This document shows, piece after piece, positions 43,190-52,153 of a stretch of DNA of 64,000 nt. Each line of letters opens with the position of its first letter. Positions within the stretch are counted from its first letter, which is position 1. The translations under genes and the position numbers were made by a program. Under the pieces are notes generated by a model, which made no database searches, was not told where the DNA came from, and was given only the letters and a program-made list of their open reading frames with translations. The DNA is taken from assembly GCA_018889975.1 (NCBI GenBank), contig CP076546.1, positions 682,001-746,000 of the forward strand, read 5' to 3'. This DNA is from Bacillus sp. NP157 (GTDB taxonomy: Bacteria > Pseudomonadota > Gammaproteobacteria > Xanthomonadales > Rhodanobacteraceae).

Positions 43190-43503
43190 GGCAATCCTGT
43201 CCAGTGGCGGAGTCTAGTGAGGCAGGATCAGTCTAGGTTTCACGTACGCTCCGGCACAGTCGGCGAGCGCCGACGAACGATGTAGTCCGCCTAGAAGCCT
43301 GAGGCGATTCGTAAGCCAGGGCCGCCGACCACACAGGGCCGCCGTCCTCGCATCGCCGGCCCGCGTGGGTTATGCTCCGGGCCCTTCGACCCATCCCGAG
43401 ACCGTCCCGGTGCTTACGCCACCCTGAGACATCGCCGTTCACGATATGACGGCCGCGGCCACCCGCCGCGGGGTTGACGCTTGCCGGCGTGGCGCCGGCG
43501 CAC
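43190..43503. other. 314-bp intergenic region upstream of the SulP gene
   Basis: No gene is supported. A short perfect hairpin (GTCGGC-GAGC-GCCGAC, 43259-43274) and several GC-rich self-complementary stretches just before the SulP start are visible. I could not match them to a known riboswitch. The region must hold the promoters of the divergent orphan pair and of sulP. Confidence 0.55.
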
Positions 43504-44994
43504 ATGGACAACATCATGCATACCACTCGTTGGAACCAGCAATGGTTCTTCAACGTGCGTGGCGACGTGCTTTCGGGCCTCGTCGTCGCGCTCGCGCTCA
43601 TTCCCGAAGCGATCGCCTTTTCCATCATCGCCGGCGTCGATCCCAAGGTCGGCCTGTACGCCTCGTTTTCGATGGCGGTGGTCATCGCCTTCGCCGGCGG
43701 CCGTCCCGCCATGATTTCGGCGGCCACGGGCGCCATGGCGCTCCTCATGGTCGGCCTGGTGAAGGAACACGGGCTGCAGTACCTGTTCCTCACCACCATC
43801 TGCACCGGCGTGATCCAGATGGCGATCGGCGCCCTGAAGCTCGGCTCGCTGATGCGTTTCGTGTCGCGCTCGGTGGTCACCGGCTTCGTTAACGCGCTGG
43901 CGATCCTTATTTTCCTTGCGCAGCTGCCCGAGCTGATCGGCGTGCCCTGGCTGGTCTACCCGATGTGCGCGGCGGGGCTGGCGATCATCTACCTGTTCCC
44001 GTATGTCACCCGGGCGGTACCGTCGCCGCTGGTCGCGATCGTCGTGCTGACCATCGTCGCGATCGTTTTCCGCATGGACATCCACCGCGTCGGCGACATG
44101 GGTGCACTGCCGGATTCCCTGCCACGTTTCCTCTGGCCCGACGTGCCGCTCAACCTCGAGACCTTGAAAATCGTGCTGCCGCACGCGCTGACGATGGCGG
44201 TGGTCGGCTTGCTCGAATCGATGATGACGCTGCAGATCGTCAACGACATGACCGACACGCGCGCCGACAAGAACCGCGAATGCATGGGCCAGGGTCTGGC
44301 CAACGTGGCGACCGGCTTCCTTGGTGGCATGGCCGGCTGCGCGATGATCGGGCAGTCGGTGATCAACGTGAAATCCGGTGGCCGCGGCCGCCTCTCCACC
44401 CTGGTCGCCGGCGTCGTCCTGCTGGTGCTGGTGGTGTTCGGCACGCCGTGGGTCAGGCAGATCCCGATGGCCGCGCTGGTCGCGGTGATGATCATGGTTT
44501 CGCTCAGCACCTTCAGCTGGCGCTCGCTCGCCGCGCTGCGGTCGCATCCCTCGTCGTCGAGCGTGGTCATGCTGGCGACCGTGGTGGTGACGGTGTGGAC
44601 GCATGACCTGGCCCGCGGCGTGCTCACCGGCGTCCTGCTTTCGGCGGTGTTCTTCGCGACCAAGGTCGGCCGGATGCTCGACATCGACAGCTCGCTGTCC
44701 GACGACGGCGTACGCACGTATTCGGTCAGGGGGCAGGTGTTCTTCGCGTCGGCGGATGCCTTCACCGAAGCCTTCGACGTGCGTGAGGACGGGCTGGCGA
44801 GCGTGGTCATCGACGTCGAGGACGCGCACGTGTGGGACCTGACCGCGGTGGGGGCGCTCGATCGGGTGCTTCAGAAGTTCCGCGAAAACGGCGTCGCGGT
44901 GGAACTGCGCGGGCTCAACCAGGCCAGCGGTGCGCTGGTCGACCGGCTCGGCGCCCGCGACCCGGACGGGGCGCCCGGCACGGCCGCCCATTAG
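43504..44994 (+). CDS. SulP family anion transporter with STAS domain
   Basis: A 496-residue inner-membrane anion transporter. The membrane part opens with the SulP hallmark [36 protein letters not shown] and continues through about 12 segments. The C-terminal STAS domain (about 400-485) has [31 protein letters not shown]. Substrates in this branch are sulfate, bicarbonate or dicarboxylates. An ATG at 43504 is used; one at 43516 and a TTG at 43474 are alternatives, none with a strong ribosome site. A two-component system follows 64 bp later on the same strand. Confidence 0.92.
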   Translation: MDNIMHTTRWNQQWFFNVRGDVLSGLVVALALIPEAIAFSIIAGVDPKVGLYASFSMAVVIAFAGGRPAMISAATGAMALLMVGLVKEHGLQYLFLTTICTGVIQMAIGALKLGSLMRFVSRSVVTGFVNALAILIFLAQLPELIGVPWLVYPMCAAGLAIIYLFPYVTRAVPSPLVAIVVLTIVAIVFRMDIHRVGDMGALPDSLPRFLWPDVPLNLETLKIVLPHALTMAVVGLLESMMTLQIVNDMTDTRADKNRECMGQGLANVATGFLGGMAGCAMIGQSVINVKSGGRGRLSTLVAGVVLLVLVVFGTPWVRQIPMAALVAVMIMVSLSTFSWRSLAALRSHPSSSSVVMLATVVVTVWTHDLARGVLTGVLLSAVFFATKVGRMLDIDSSLSDDGVRTYSVRGQVFFASADAFTEAFDVREDGLASVVIDVEDAHVWDLTAVGALDRVLQKFRENGVAVELRGLNQASGALVDRLGARDPDGAPGTAAH

Positions 44995-45058
44995 CGGGCG
45001 CTTCGCCTTTGACGCGAGTCGTGCAAAATGGGGCCCACGCAGAACCTGGAGCTCCCCC

Positions 45059-45724
45059 GTGAACATCATCGTGGTCGAGGACGACGAGCAGCTTGGCGCC
45101 GCCATCAAGCGGGCGCTGGAGCGGCTTACCCACGCGGTTACCTGGCTGCGGACGGGCAACGAAGCGCTCGAGGCGCTGCGCCAGGAGAACGTGGACCTGG
45201 TGCTGCTGGACCTGGGCCTGCCCAACAAGGACGGCATCCAGGTGCTGCGCGAAGCCCGCCGGGCCGGCGTGCGCACGCCGGTGCTGGTGATGACCGCACG
45301 TGACAGCGTCGAATCGCGGGTCGAAGGCCTGGACGCCGGTGCCGACGATTACCTGGTCAAACCGTTCCACCTCGATGAGCTGGCGGCGCGGATCCGTTCG
45401 CTCGCCCGCCGTGCGCAGGGCCTCGCCGACAACTTGCTCGAAGCCGGGCCCGTACGGCTCGATGTCGGGCGCATGGAGGTGTCGCTCGCGGGGGAGCGCA
45501 TCGAGCTTACCCGGCGTGAATTCGCGCTGCTGCACGTGTTGCTGGAGCGGGCCGGGCGCATTGTCCGCCGGGAAACCATCGAGCGCTCCGTCTACGGCAA
45601 TGAGTCCGACGTCGGCCCCAACGCGCTGGAAGTGCTGGTCCACTCGCTGCGCCGCAAGCTCGGCCAGGACACGGTTCGCACGGTGCGCGGCTTCGGCTAC
45701 ATGGTGCCGCTGGAACCGGTGTGA
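45059..45724 (+). CDS. OmpR/PhoB-type response regulator
   Basis: A 221-residue regulator. Receiver: acidic pair VVEDDEQ, phospho-acceptor Asp51 in VLLDLGLPNKDG, VMTARDS, and Lys in DDYLVKPFHLDEL. C-terminal winged helix with LTRREFALLHVLLERAGRIVRRETIERSVYG and VHSLRRKLGQDTVRTVRGFGYML-like end. It belongs to the PmrA/QseB-like subgroup. The GTG start at 45059 gives the proper receiver start. Its stop overlaps the kinase start (GTGA), so the two are one system. The signal is unknown. Confidence 0.94.
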   Translation: MNIIVVEDDEQLGAAIKRALERLTHAVTWLRTGNEALEALRQENVDLVLLDLGLPNKDGIQVLREARRAGVRTPVLVMTARDSVESRVEGLDAGADDYLVKPFHLDELAARIRSLARRAQGLADNLLEAGPVRLDVGRMEVSLAGERIELTRREFALLHVLLERAGRIVRRETIERSVYGNESDVGPNALEVLVHSLRRKLGQDTVRTVRGFGYMVPLEPV

Positions 45725-47124
45725 GCACGCCCACGCTCCAGCACTCCCTGCGTCGCCGCGTCGGCCTCGCCGTCGTGCTGGTGCTGCTGCCGTTGGGGAT
45801 CCTGGGTGCGTTCCGCACCCTGTCCGAACTCAACGAACTCTCCGACGTACGCCTGCGCCAGACGGCGGAGACGCTGGACGCGCTGGTCCGACAGACCGGG
45901 GTCACCGCGTCGCCCAACGAACCACGGCTGGAAGCCTTGCCCTCGGTGCCGGTGGTCGCGAACGGTGCGGGGCCGGTGTCGACCTACGAAGCGGAGGTCG
46001 GCTATCGGGTCACCAATCGGGACGGCGACATCCTGCTGGTCACCGACAACATGCATGCCCTGCCACGCGACCTGCCCACCGACGGGCGGATCGTGTCGCT
46101 GCAGTTGCGGCGCCGGCGCTGGCATGTGTACACGCAGGTCGACCCGACCCTGGGCGTGACGATCACCGTGGCCGAGCGGCACGATACCCGGCGCGACGTG
46201 ACGAATGCCGTGGCGCTGGAGCGCACGCTGCCGATCCTGCTCGGCCTGCCGCTGTTGTTCCTGGCGTTGCGCTGGGCCGTGCGTCGTGGCGTGCGACCGC
46301 TGGCGACGCTGGCGGACCTGCTCGCCGCCCGCCGCGCCGGATCGCACGAACGCATCGAGCTGGCTAATCCGCCGCGCGAGATCCGGCCCATCGTCGATGC
46401 GTTGAATACCCAGATCGAAGCGATCGAAGGCGCGCTGGAACGCGAGCGACGTTACAGCTCCGACGTCGCCCACGAACTGCGTACGCCGATCGCCGCCACG
46501 ATGATCAACCTCGACAGCGCCTTCGCCTTCGGTACGGCCGACGCCTGCGCCGCGTCGCTCTCCGACGCGCTCGACAGCCTGCGCGTGCTGGCTCGCCGTA
46601 CCGACCAGCTGCTGGTGCTGGCCCGCCTGGACGACCATGCACGCGTGCCGCTGGTGCGGGTCGACCTGGTCGGAGTGGTGCACGAGGTGGTCGGGGAGTG
46701 GTCGCCCACGGTCGACCTGAGACGCTTCGACCTGCAGGTCGACGTGCCCGAGGAGCCGATGCGTGTCGTCGGGTATCCGGCGGCGCTGGCCGCGATGCTG
46801 CGCAACCTGCTGGAGAATGCCAGCCGCCATGTCCCTGATGGTGGTTGCGTGCGCGTGATGGTGCGTGCGGACGACGACGTGGCGGTGCTCGACGTCGACG
46901 ACGATGGCCCCGGCATAGCGCCGGCGCAGCGCGCTGACGTCTTCACCCGTTTCCACCGCGAATCGACCAGCCTGGGCGATGGCTTTGGTGTCGGCCTCTC
47001 GATCGTGCAGCGCGTAGCGCAGTTGCACGAAGCGTCAGTCAGCCTCGAGGACGCGCCGTGGGGGAAGGGCCTGCGTGTGCGTGTGCGCATCCCGCTGGCG
47101 ATCGAGGTGCTAAGGGACGTCTAA
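45721..47124 (+). CDS. Sensor histidine kinase
   Basis: A 467-residue membrane kinase, partner of the preceding regulator. TM1 is near 14-35, a periplasmic sensor follows to about 160, and TM2 is near 165-190. A HAMP-like linker leads to the H-box YSSDVAHELRTPIAATM with His251. The ATPase part has RNLLENASRH (N box), VDDDGPGIAP (G1) and DGFGVGLSIVQRV (G2). GTG start, coupled to the regulator. Subgroup features resemble QseC/PmrB-type kinases. No obvious sensor domain was recognised. Confidence 0.93.
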   Translation: MSTPTLQHSLRRRVGLAVVLVLLPLGILGAFRTLSELNELSDVRLRQTAETLDALVRQTGVTASPNEPRLEALPSVPVVANGAGPVSTYEAEVGYRVTNRDGDILLVTDNMHALPRDLPTDGRIVSLQLRRRRWHVYTQVDPTLGVTITVAERHDTRRDVTNAVALERTLPILLGLPLLFLALRWAVRRGVRPLATLADLLAARRAGSHERIELANPPREIRPIVDALNTQIEAIEGALERERRYSSDVAHELRTPIAATMINLDSAFAFGTADACAASLSDALDSLRVLARRTDQLLVLARLDDHARVPLVRVDLVGVVHEVVGEWSPTVDLRRFDLQVDVPEEPMRVVGYPAALAAMLRNLLENASRHVPDGGCVRVMVRADDDVAVLDVDDDGPGIAPAQRADVFTRFHRESTSLGDGFGVGLSIVQRVAQLHEASVSLEDAPWGKGLRVRVRIPLAIEVLRDV

Positions 47125-47147
47125 GCCCCGCCGGCTACCGTCCGCGC

Positions 47148-48197
47148 ATGCCTGGATTTGCCCTCGACTATCCGCTCTTCGCGTTCGTGCTCTTTGCCTG
47201 CACGGTGGTCGCCTTCGCGATCAGCGCCGTAAGCGGCGGTGGCGCCGGCCTTGTCCTCATGCCTGTGCTGAGGACCGGACTTGCGATGGCCCAGGTTCCC
47301 GTTGCCTTATCGCTGGGTAGCGCCATCAGTTCGCTGGCACGCATCGGGGTCTTCCTGCGGCACATCGACCTCGCCATCGTTCGCTGGTTCGTGCCGTTCT
47401 CGCTGCCCGGCGCCGTGGCCGGCGCATGGACGCTGCAACACGCAAGTCCTGTATACGCCGAGTGCGTGGTCGGTCTCTTCCTCGTGGCGAACCTGCAGAT
47501 GCTGTGGCGAAAGCCACGCGCGGCCAATATGGTGCACAGGCCGTCGCGCATCGGCCTCGCAGCGATCGGTGTGCTTGCGGGTGCCGTTTCGGGCTTCACC
47601 GGCGCGGTTGGCCTGCTGTTCAACGGCTTCTACGCTAGACAGGGCTTATCCGGTGAGCGAATGGTCGCGACGCGCGCGGCCAATGAAGCGCTTCTCCATA
47701 TGGCCAAGCTCGCCCTGTACGCATACTTCGGCCTGCTGACGCGCGATGCGGTCGTCGCGGGCGCCATCGTCGGCGCCGCCGCCGTGTTGGCGACGTTCGT
47801 TGTCCGTCGCGTCTTGCCCTACCTGCGCGCATCGCTCTTCCGCCGTGCGGGGTATGCGTCGATGACCGTGGCAGGCATCGTCATGCTGGGCGGCTCCGTG
47901 CCCGATATCGCGCAACGCCACGACATCGCCCTCGGTGCCCAGCGCGTCAGTGGCGGGTTCGATGCGCGTCTCGCCGGTTTCGGCGGCGGCGCCACCCTGC
48001 GCTTCCGCCACCTCAGGCCGATGAAGGTCGCTTACGCGGTGCAAATCGACGACCTTCCGCGGCGCGCCAGGCGACGTGCGGAGCGCCTCTCCGCCGGTGC
48101 GGACCGCGTTGCGCTCGAAGCGGTCCAGTCGCTGACGCGCCGCACGTTTCGGCTACAGCTGTGGCGTGGCGACGCCATGGAAACGCACGTGCTTTAG
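47148..48197 (+). CDS. TSUP family permease with C-terminal extension
   Basis: A 349-residue membrane protein of the TauE/SafE (TSUP) type, thought to export sulfite, sulfonates or related anions. The family pattern AISAVSGGGAGLVLMPVLRTGL opens TM1-2 and GAVSGFTGAVGLLFNGFY starts the second repeat, with about eight TM segments to residue 250. The last 80 residues are an unusual soluble, Arg-rich extension (RRARRRAERLSAGADRVALEAVQSL). It begins 23 bp after the kinase stop, so it may be controlled with that system. Confidence 0.85.
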   Translation: MPGFALDYPLFAFVLFACTVVAFAISAVSGGGAGLVLMPVLRTGLAMAQVPVALSLGSAISSLARIGVFLRHIDLAIVRWFVPFSLPGAVAGAWTLQHASPVYAECVVGLFLVANLQMLWRKPRAANMVHRPSRIGLAAIGVLAGAVSGFTGAVGLLFNGFYARQGLSGERMVATRAANEALLHMAKLALYAYFGLLTRDAVVAGAIVGAAAVLATFVVRRVLPYLRASLFRRAGYASMTVAGIVMLGGSVPDIAQRHDIALGAQRVSGGFDARLAGFGGGATLRFRHLRPMKVAYAVQIDDLPRRARRRAERLSAGADRVALEAVQSLTRRTFRLQLWRGDAMETHVL

Positions 48198-48199
48198 CA

Positions 48200-48685
48200 T
48201 CACCCATCAACCTCCACGAGCACCTCCAGTTCGACCGGCACGCCCAGCGGCAGGCTGGCCACGCCGAGCACCACGCGCGGTGACAGCTTGTCGTCACCGA
48301 AGACCTTTGCGAACAGTTCCGATGCGCCGTCGGCTATCGCCGGGTGTTCGCGGAAATCGCCGACCGTGGCGATGTAGATGCCTAGCTTCGCGACCGCCAC
48401 GACCTTGTCCAGCGAACCGAGGAACGCCCGGGCGGCGGCAAGTGCGCTCAACGCCGCCATCTCGGCGGCCTGCCGTCCGTCCGCCACGCCCAGCGTCTCA
48501 CCGATGCGACCGAGCAACGGCAGGTCGTGGCCCACGGCGGGCAACATCCCGCTGAAGTACACCATCCTGCCGATCTGCACGGCTTCCACGTACGCGCCGA
48601 AGGGCGAAGGCGGCGGGGGCAGGGTGATGCCCAGCTCCCGCAACCGCTGCTCCGCGCCGGTCGCTACTACCTGCGCGGCGCCCAT
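48200..48685 (-). CDS. RidA family protein (YjgF-like)
   Basis: A 161-residue RidA-superfamily protein. These trimers hydrolyse reactive enamine/imine intermediates. Motifs: YVEAVQIGRMVYFSGMLP, LSALAAARAFLGSLDKVV, FREHPAIADGASELFAKVFG, and SPRVVLGVASLPLGVPVELEVLVEV, which keeps the Arg that corresponds to the catalytic Arg of RidA. It belongs to the longer, less-studied branch (often YjgH- or DUF1028-associated), so deaminase activity is uncertain. ATG at 48685 overlaps the SDR stop by one base (TGATG). Confidence 0.88.
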   Translation of the reverse strand: MGAAQVVATGAEQRLRELGITLPPPPSPFGAYVEAVQIGRMVYFSGMLPAVGHDLPLLGRIGETLGVADGRQAAEMAALSALAAARAFLGSLDKVVAVAKLGIYIATVGDFREHPAIADGASELFAKVFGDDKLSPRVVLGVASLPLGVPVELEVLVEVDG

Positions 48686-49407
48686 CACCACTTGCCCACG
48701 TGCGCGCCGCCGTCCACGCGGAGGTGTTCACCGGTGATGCGCGGCGCTTCGGTGAGGAACAGCACGGCATCTGCGATTTCCTGGATGCTCGAGATGCCAT
48801 GGATCGGCGACAGCGTGGCGAGCACATCCTTCGGCCCGTTCGCGTGCATCGGCGTGTCGACGATGCCGGGGCCGACGGTGTTCACGCGGATGCCTTGTGC
48901 CGCGTATTCCATGGCCAGGTTCAGCGAGGCTGATTCGATGCCGCCCTTGGTGATCATGGCGATGCTGGCGGGGACGCCGGCGATCGGATGGTCGGCGAGT
49001 GGCGAGGTGATGCTGGTGATGGCGCCACCCGTGCCCTGCGCGAGCATCTGCTTCACGACGCGCTGGGTCATGTAGACGAAACCGTCGAGGTTGATCGAGA
49101 CCAGCGATCGGTAGTCTGCTTCGGTGGTATCGACGAAGGGCTTGGCGACGAAGACGCCCGCGTTGTTGACCAGTCCGTCGACCGAGCCGAAGGCTTCCAG
49201 GGCTGAGGCGACGACGGCGTCGGCCGTCGCCGCGCTGGCGACATCGCCATCGACACGTACCAGGCGGTCGGAAACGGGCAGGTCGGTCGACTGGCTGACG
49301 CTGCGCGAGGTGGCGACGACGTTGTAACCGCGGTCGAGGAAGCTCTTCGCGATGCCTGCGCCGATGCCCTGCGAGGCGCCCGTGACGATGATGGTTTTGC
49401 GGTTCAT
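48685..49407 (-). CDS. Short-chain dehydrogenase/reductase family protein without the usual Tyr
   Basis: A 240-residue SDR with TGASQGIG cofactor loop (about 9-16), NNAG (about 87-90) and a normal fold, but the YxxxK active site reads AMITK: Lys is kept and Tyr is replaced by Ala. The Ser in SITSPLADHPIAG is present. The motif VPASIAMITKGG recurs in related SDRs from memory, so this may be a natural subfamily with changed chemistry, not a sequencing error. It is the first gene of an operon with ridA, divergent from a LysR gene and probably controlled by it. Confidence 0.9.
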   Translation of the reverse strand: MNRKTIIVTGASQGIGAGIAKSFLDRGYNVVATSRSVSQSTDLPVSDRLVRVDGDVASAATADAVVASALEAFGSVDGLVNNAGVFVAKPFVDTTEADYRSLVSINLDGFVYMTQRVVKQMLAQGTGGAITSITSPLADHPIAGVPASIAMITKGGIESASLNLAMEYAAQGIRVNTVGPGIVDTPMHANGPKDVLATLSPIHGISSIQEIADAVLFLTEAPRITGEHLRVDGGAHVGKW

Positions 49408-49478
49408 GAGGACTCCGGATCGATGGGGAAGGTGTCTTGCTGGAGCGATAGCTTCCGCCGATCCGGATTGATTTATTA

Positions 49479-49508
49479 GACGGAAAAGTGTGGAATCTCT
49501 TTTCCATC
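49479..49508. promoter_or_regulatory. Candidate LysR operator
   Basis: GACGGAAAAG (49479-49488) and CTTTTCCATC (49499-49508) are inverted repeats with 9 of 10 pairs matching and a 10-bp spacer. It lies between the divergent SDR gene (starts 49407) and LysR gene (starts 49526), only 17 bp from the latter's ATG, so it could also mediate autorepression. Confidence 0.6.
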
Positions 49509-49525
49509 GGTGCAAAAGTACGCCT

Positions 49526-50425
49526 ATGCTCGATCTCAACGACATCGGCATCTTCGTCCGGGTGGCCCAGCTCGGCAGCTTCAGCCGCGCGGCCCAGGTG
49601 CTGGGCATGCCCGTATCCACCGTCAGCCGGCGGATCACGGCGCTGGAAGACGCGCTGGGCGTGACCCTGCTCCAGCGCACCACGCGCAAGCTGAGCCTGA
49701 CCGTGCAGGGGCGGGCGTACTACGACCACTGCAGCGAGCCGCTCGCCGAACTGAACGACGCGGAGCGCGCGTTGACCCAGGCGCAGAAGGCGCCGGAAGG
49801 GCTGTTGCGCGTGTCGGTACCGGTCATCCTGGGCCAGCCGGCGTTCTTCGCCTTCGTGTCCGATTTCATGCGCGACTACCCGCGCGTGCAGGTCGACCTG
49901 TTCATCACCAATGCCTTCCTCGACCTGATCGGGGAAAACGTTGACGTCGCGATCCGCTACGGCGAACTCAACGACTCGTCGCTGGTGGCGCGGCCGATCG
50001 GCAGCAGCGTGCGCTATCTCGTCGCCACCCCTGGCTATCTCGCCGGACGCCCGCTGCCGACGAAGCCGCGGGACCTTGCCGGGCATGCGTGCGTGATGAT
50101 CAACGCGCGGAACAACCAGTCGGAATGGCTGATGGTGAAGGGCGGCAAGACCGAGCGCGTGCACGTCACCGGACCGCTATCCAGTCGCGATTTCAATTCG
50201 GTCAGTGCGTTCGTGTATCGCGGCCACGGCATCGGCTTCCTGCCGTCGGCGTATTGCGACGAGCAGATCGGGAAGGGCGAGCTGGTGCGATTGCTACCGG
50301 AGTGGGCGTCGCCCGAATTCCCCGTGCACGCGGTCTATCCCACGCGACGCTACATGCCGCAACGCCTCCAGGTGTTCCTGGAAGCGCTTGCGGCATGGCA
50401 AAGCCCGTCATGGCGACGGGACTGA
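49526..50425 (+). CDS. LysR family transcriptional regulator
   Basis: A 299-residue LysR protein. HTH: LNDIGIFVRVAQLGSFSRAAQVLGMPVSTVSRRITALEDAL, wing LLQRTTRKLSLTVQG. Effector domain ends in VYPTRRYMPQRLQVFLEAL, typical of the AaeR/CrgA-like branch. Start 49526 matches the family N-terminus. It is divergent from the SDR-ridA operon with a 10-bp inverted repeat between, and is the likely regulator of that operon. Confidence 0.9.
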   Translation: MLDLNDIGIFVRVAQLGSFSRAAQVLGMPVSTVSRRITALEDALGVTLLQRTTRKLSLTVQGRAYYDHCSEPLAELNDAERALTQAQKAPEGLLRVSVPVILGQPAFFAFVSDFMRDYPRVQVDLFITNAFLDLIGENVDVAIRYGELNDSSLVARPIGSSVRYLVATPGYLAGRPLPTKPRDLAGHACVMINARNNQSEWLMVKGGKTERVHVTGPLSSRDFNSVSAFVYRGHGIGFLPSAYCDEQIGKGELVRLLPEWASPEFPVHAVYPTRRYMPQRLQVFLEALAAWQSPSWRRD

Positions 50426-50456
50426 AAGCCCGGGCGGGCGGTGCGGCTGGATGGGA

Positions 50457-50648
50457 TCAGCGCAGCCGGCGTTCGGTGCGGCGTGCCACGACGCGGACCG
50501 GCCGCGGCTTGCGCATCACGGAAATCCAGAACGCGCCTTCGAACAACGCACCCGCGGCAAACAGCGCCATGGCGCCGGTCACAAGGCCAGCCATGTAGAA
50601 GGCGATGGCCAGGGCAAGGATGGCGACCAGGATCGTGTAACGCTTCAT
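50457..50648 (-). CDS. Small membrane protein
   Basis: A 63-residue protein with two adjacent hydrophobic segments (YTILVAILALAIAFYMAGLVTGAMALFAAGALFEGAFWISV). A strongly basic C-terminal tail (RKPRPVRVVARRTERRLR) would stay in the cytoplasm. AAGGAATC precedes the ATG at 50648. Similar short basic-tailed membrane proteins are common and mostly unstudied in Xanthomonadales. It stands alone between two plus-strand genes. Confidence 0.6.
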   Translation of the reverse strand: MKRYTILVAILALAIAFYMAGLVTGAMALFAAGALFEGAFWISVMRKPRPVRVVARRTERRLR

Positions 50649-50853
50649 CGCAGATTCCTTAGGTGTTTGCGCTTGTGCTCAAACTTGGGGTCAGCATGGC
50701 ACGAAAGCGAGCCCCCGAACTGAATGGCCCGGAAAGGCCCTGCTTGAGACGATAGCGCCAGATCATGCGCTAAGAGCCTCTAAAACTCCCATCTCGACCG
50801 GCAGACCATAGGCACCAGTCAGGGCGAACCCGCCCGCCATCCCTGGAGCCCCC

Positions 50854-51420
50854 ATGAACACCGTGTTCCGTTCCGCGCTGGAACGCTTCGTCCGCCTCGA
50901 ATCGCTGGGCCCGAGCCTCGTCCGTGTCGCCATCGCCATCGTCTTCATCTGGATCGGCGCGCTGAAGTTCGTCCCCTACGAGGCCGACAGCATCACCCCC
51001 TTCGTCGCCAACAGCCCCGTGATGTCGTTCTTCTACGACCACCCAACCGAGTACAAGGCGCACCTCACCCATGAAGGCCAGCTCGTTCCCGAGCAGCGCG
51101 CATGGCAGGTGCAGAACAACACCTACGGCTTCTCGCACGGCCTCGGCATCGTCGAACTCAGCATCGCCGTCCTCGTGCTTTCGTTTCCGTTCTCGAAGCG
51201 GCTGGGCCTGCTCGGCGCCTTCCTTTCCTTCGGCACGACCCTGGTGACCCTGTCCTTCCTGTTCACCACGCCGGAGGCCTGGGTGCCCGCGCTGGGCGAT
51301 GCGCAACACGGCTTCCCGTATCTCTCGGGCGCCGGACGGCTGGTGATCAAGGACACCCTGATGCTCGCCGGTGCATGGGTCATCGGCATCGATGCGGCGA
51401 AGCGGATCCTCACTGAGTGA
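50854..51420 (+). CDS. YkgB/RclC family inner-membrane protein (DUF417)
   Basis: A 188-residue membrane protein with about four TM segments. Family motifs: LVRVAIAIVFIWIGALKFVPYEADSITPFVANSPVMSFFY, GFSHGLGIVELSIAVLVLSFPFSKRLGLLGAFLSFGTTLVTLSFLFTTPEAW and FPYLSGAGRLVIKDTLMLAGA. E. coli YkgB (RclC) belongs to the reactive-chlorine stress operon; its precise role is unclear. No RclR or RclA homologue is adjacent here, so the stress link is family-based. The ATG follows CCTGGAG at short range. Confidence 0.9.
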   Translation: MNTVFRSALERFVRLESLGPSLVRVAIAIVFIWIGALKFVPYEADSITPFVANSPVMSFFYDHPTEYKAHLTHEGQLVPEQRAWQVQNNTYGFSHGLGIVELSIAVLVLSFPFSKRLGLLGAFLSFGTTLVTLSFLFTTPEAWVPALGDAQHGFPYLSGAGRLVIKDTLMLAGAWVIGIDAAKRILTE

Positions 51421-51674
51421 AGCGTTGGGTGACGTCGAAAGGTCGGGCGCTGAGCCCCACCGAGCGCTCGCTTGGATGCCGGTCGGCCTCGATCCGAAAA
51501 GAAACCGCGGAAATATCTTGCGGCAGGCCACGATGGTTGACACCTCTGATAGCCGACGGCGGTTCTTCAGTCCAGGCGCTTGCCGTCGAAACGTTTCAGC
51601 TTAAGGAGCCGTTCGTCGTCGGAGAAATCGCGAGACCGGTGTAATCCTTTTCCCGATCTACCGTCGCTTCGCGC

Positions 51675-51878
51675 CTACTTGGCTGTCACGCCACGATTGT
51701 CGGCGACCTCACAACCCACTGATTTCGAGACGAATAGTTCTCGACGAATCCGATTCTTCTCGACCATTCGAGGCATTGGGATCAGCGAGACGACGAGACG
51801 AGCATGCTCCTCTAGCTCGGTAGATATTGCGAAATATCGGATCGACTGCGCGTGGGCCTCACGGAAGAATTTTTCCAC
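51675..51878 (-). CDS. Possible small ORF, uncertain
   Basis: A possible 67-residue product starting at GTG 51878, with CAGGTGG upstream. The sequence (VEKFFREAHAQSIRYFAISTELEEHARLVV...) has a normal, protein-like amino-acid mix, unlike the Arg/Pro-rich antisense frames elsewhere. It could be a real small gene or the remnant of a longer one. No family recognised. Confidence 0.3.
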   Translation of the reverse strand: MEKFFREAHAQSIRYFAISTELEEHARLVVSLIPMPRMVEKNRIRRELFVSKSVGCEVADNRGVTAK

Positions 51879-51952
51879 GTCGTGACCACCTGTGGGGGGA
51901 GTGGGCGGCGTCCTCGGTAGAAGGGGTCTACTCCGCAGAACTGGAAGAAGAG

Positions 51953-52108
51953 ATGGATGAGTACGATTTTGAGAAGTCACTCGAAGGGTGCCAAGAGATA
52001 CGCAAGAAAAGTGCATGTTCGGTTCGCATGTGCATTCCCGGCGATGGACAGGTGGAGGGCGGATGGATGGACCGCTGGCTCAGTACCTTTTTTCGATCCG
52101 GTATCTGA
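51953..52108 (+). CDS. Possible 51-residue small protein
   Basis: An ATG at 51953 is preceded by the purine-rich GGAAGAAGAG. It opens MDEYDFEKSLEGCQEIRKKS, and the 51-residue product ends in WMDRWLSTFFRSGI, with an acidic N-terminus and two cysteines. The strong ribosome site is the main support. No family recognised; it may be part of the decayed patch. Confidence 0.35.
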   Translation: MDEYDFEKSLEGCQEIRKKSACSVRMCIPGDGQVEGGWMDRWLSTFFRSGI

Positions 52109-52125
52109 TCTCGTCACCTGAAAGT

Positions 52126-52153
52126 AGTGCGCGCACCGCGCGGTGCGCGCACT
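52126..52153. repeat. Perfect 28-bp palindrome
   Basis: Each 14-base half is AGTGCGCGCACCGC read inwards, with no central spacer. It lies 29 bp before the ATG of the lipid-A-domain gene at 52183. It could be an operator for a homodimeric repressor, a REP-like element, or a cruciform that limits read-through. No T tract follows. Confidence 0.9.

Noticed and set aside
43360-43503. Possible riboswitch or leader RNA upstream of the SulP gene
   Set aside because: GC-rich stems are present but match no consensus I know, and there is no clear terminator or sequestered ribosome site.
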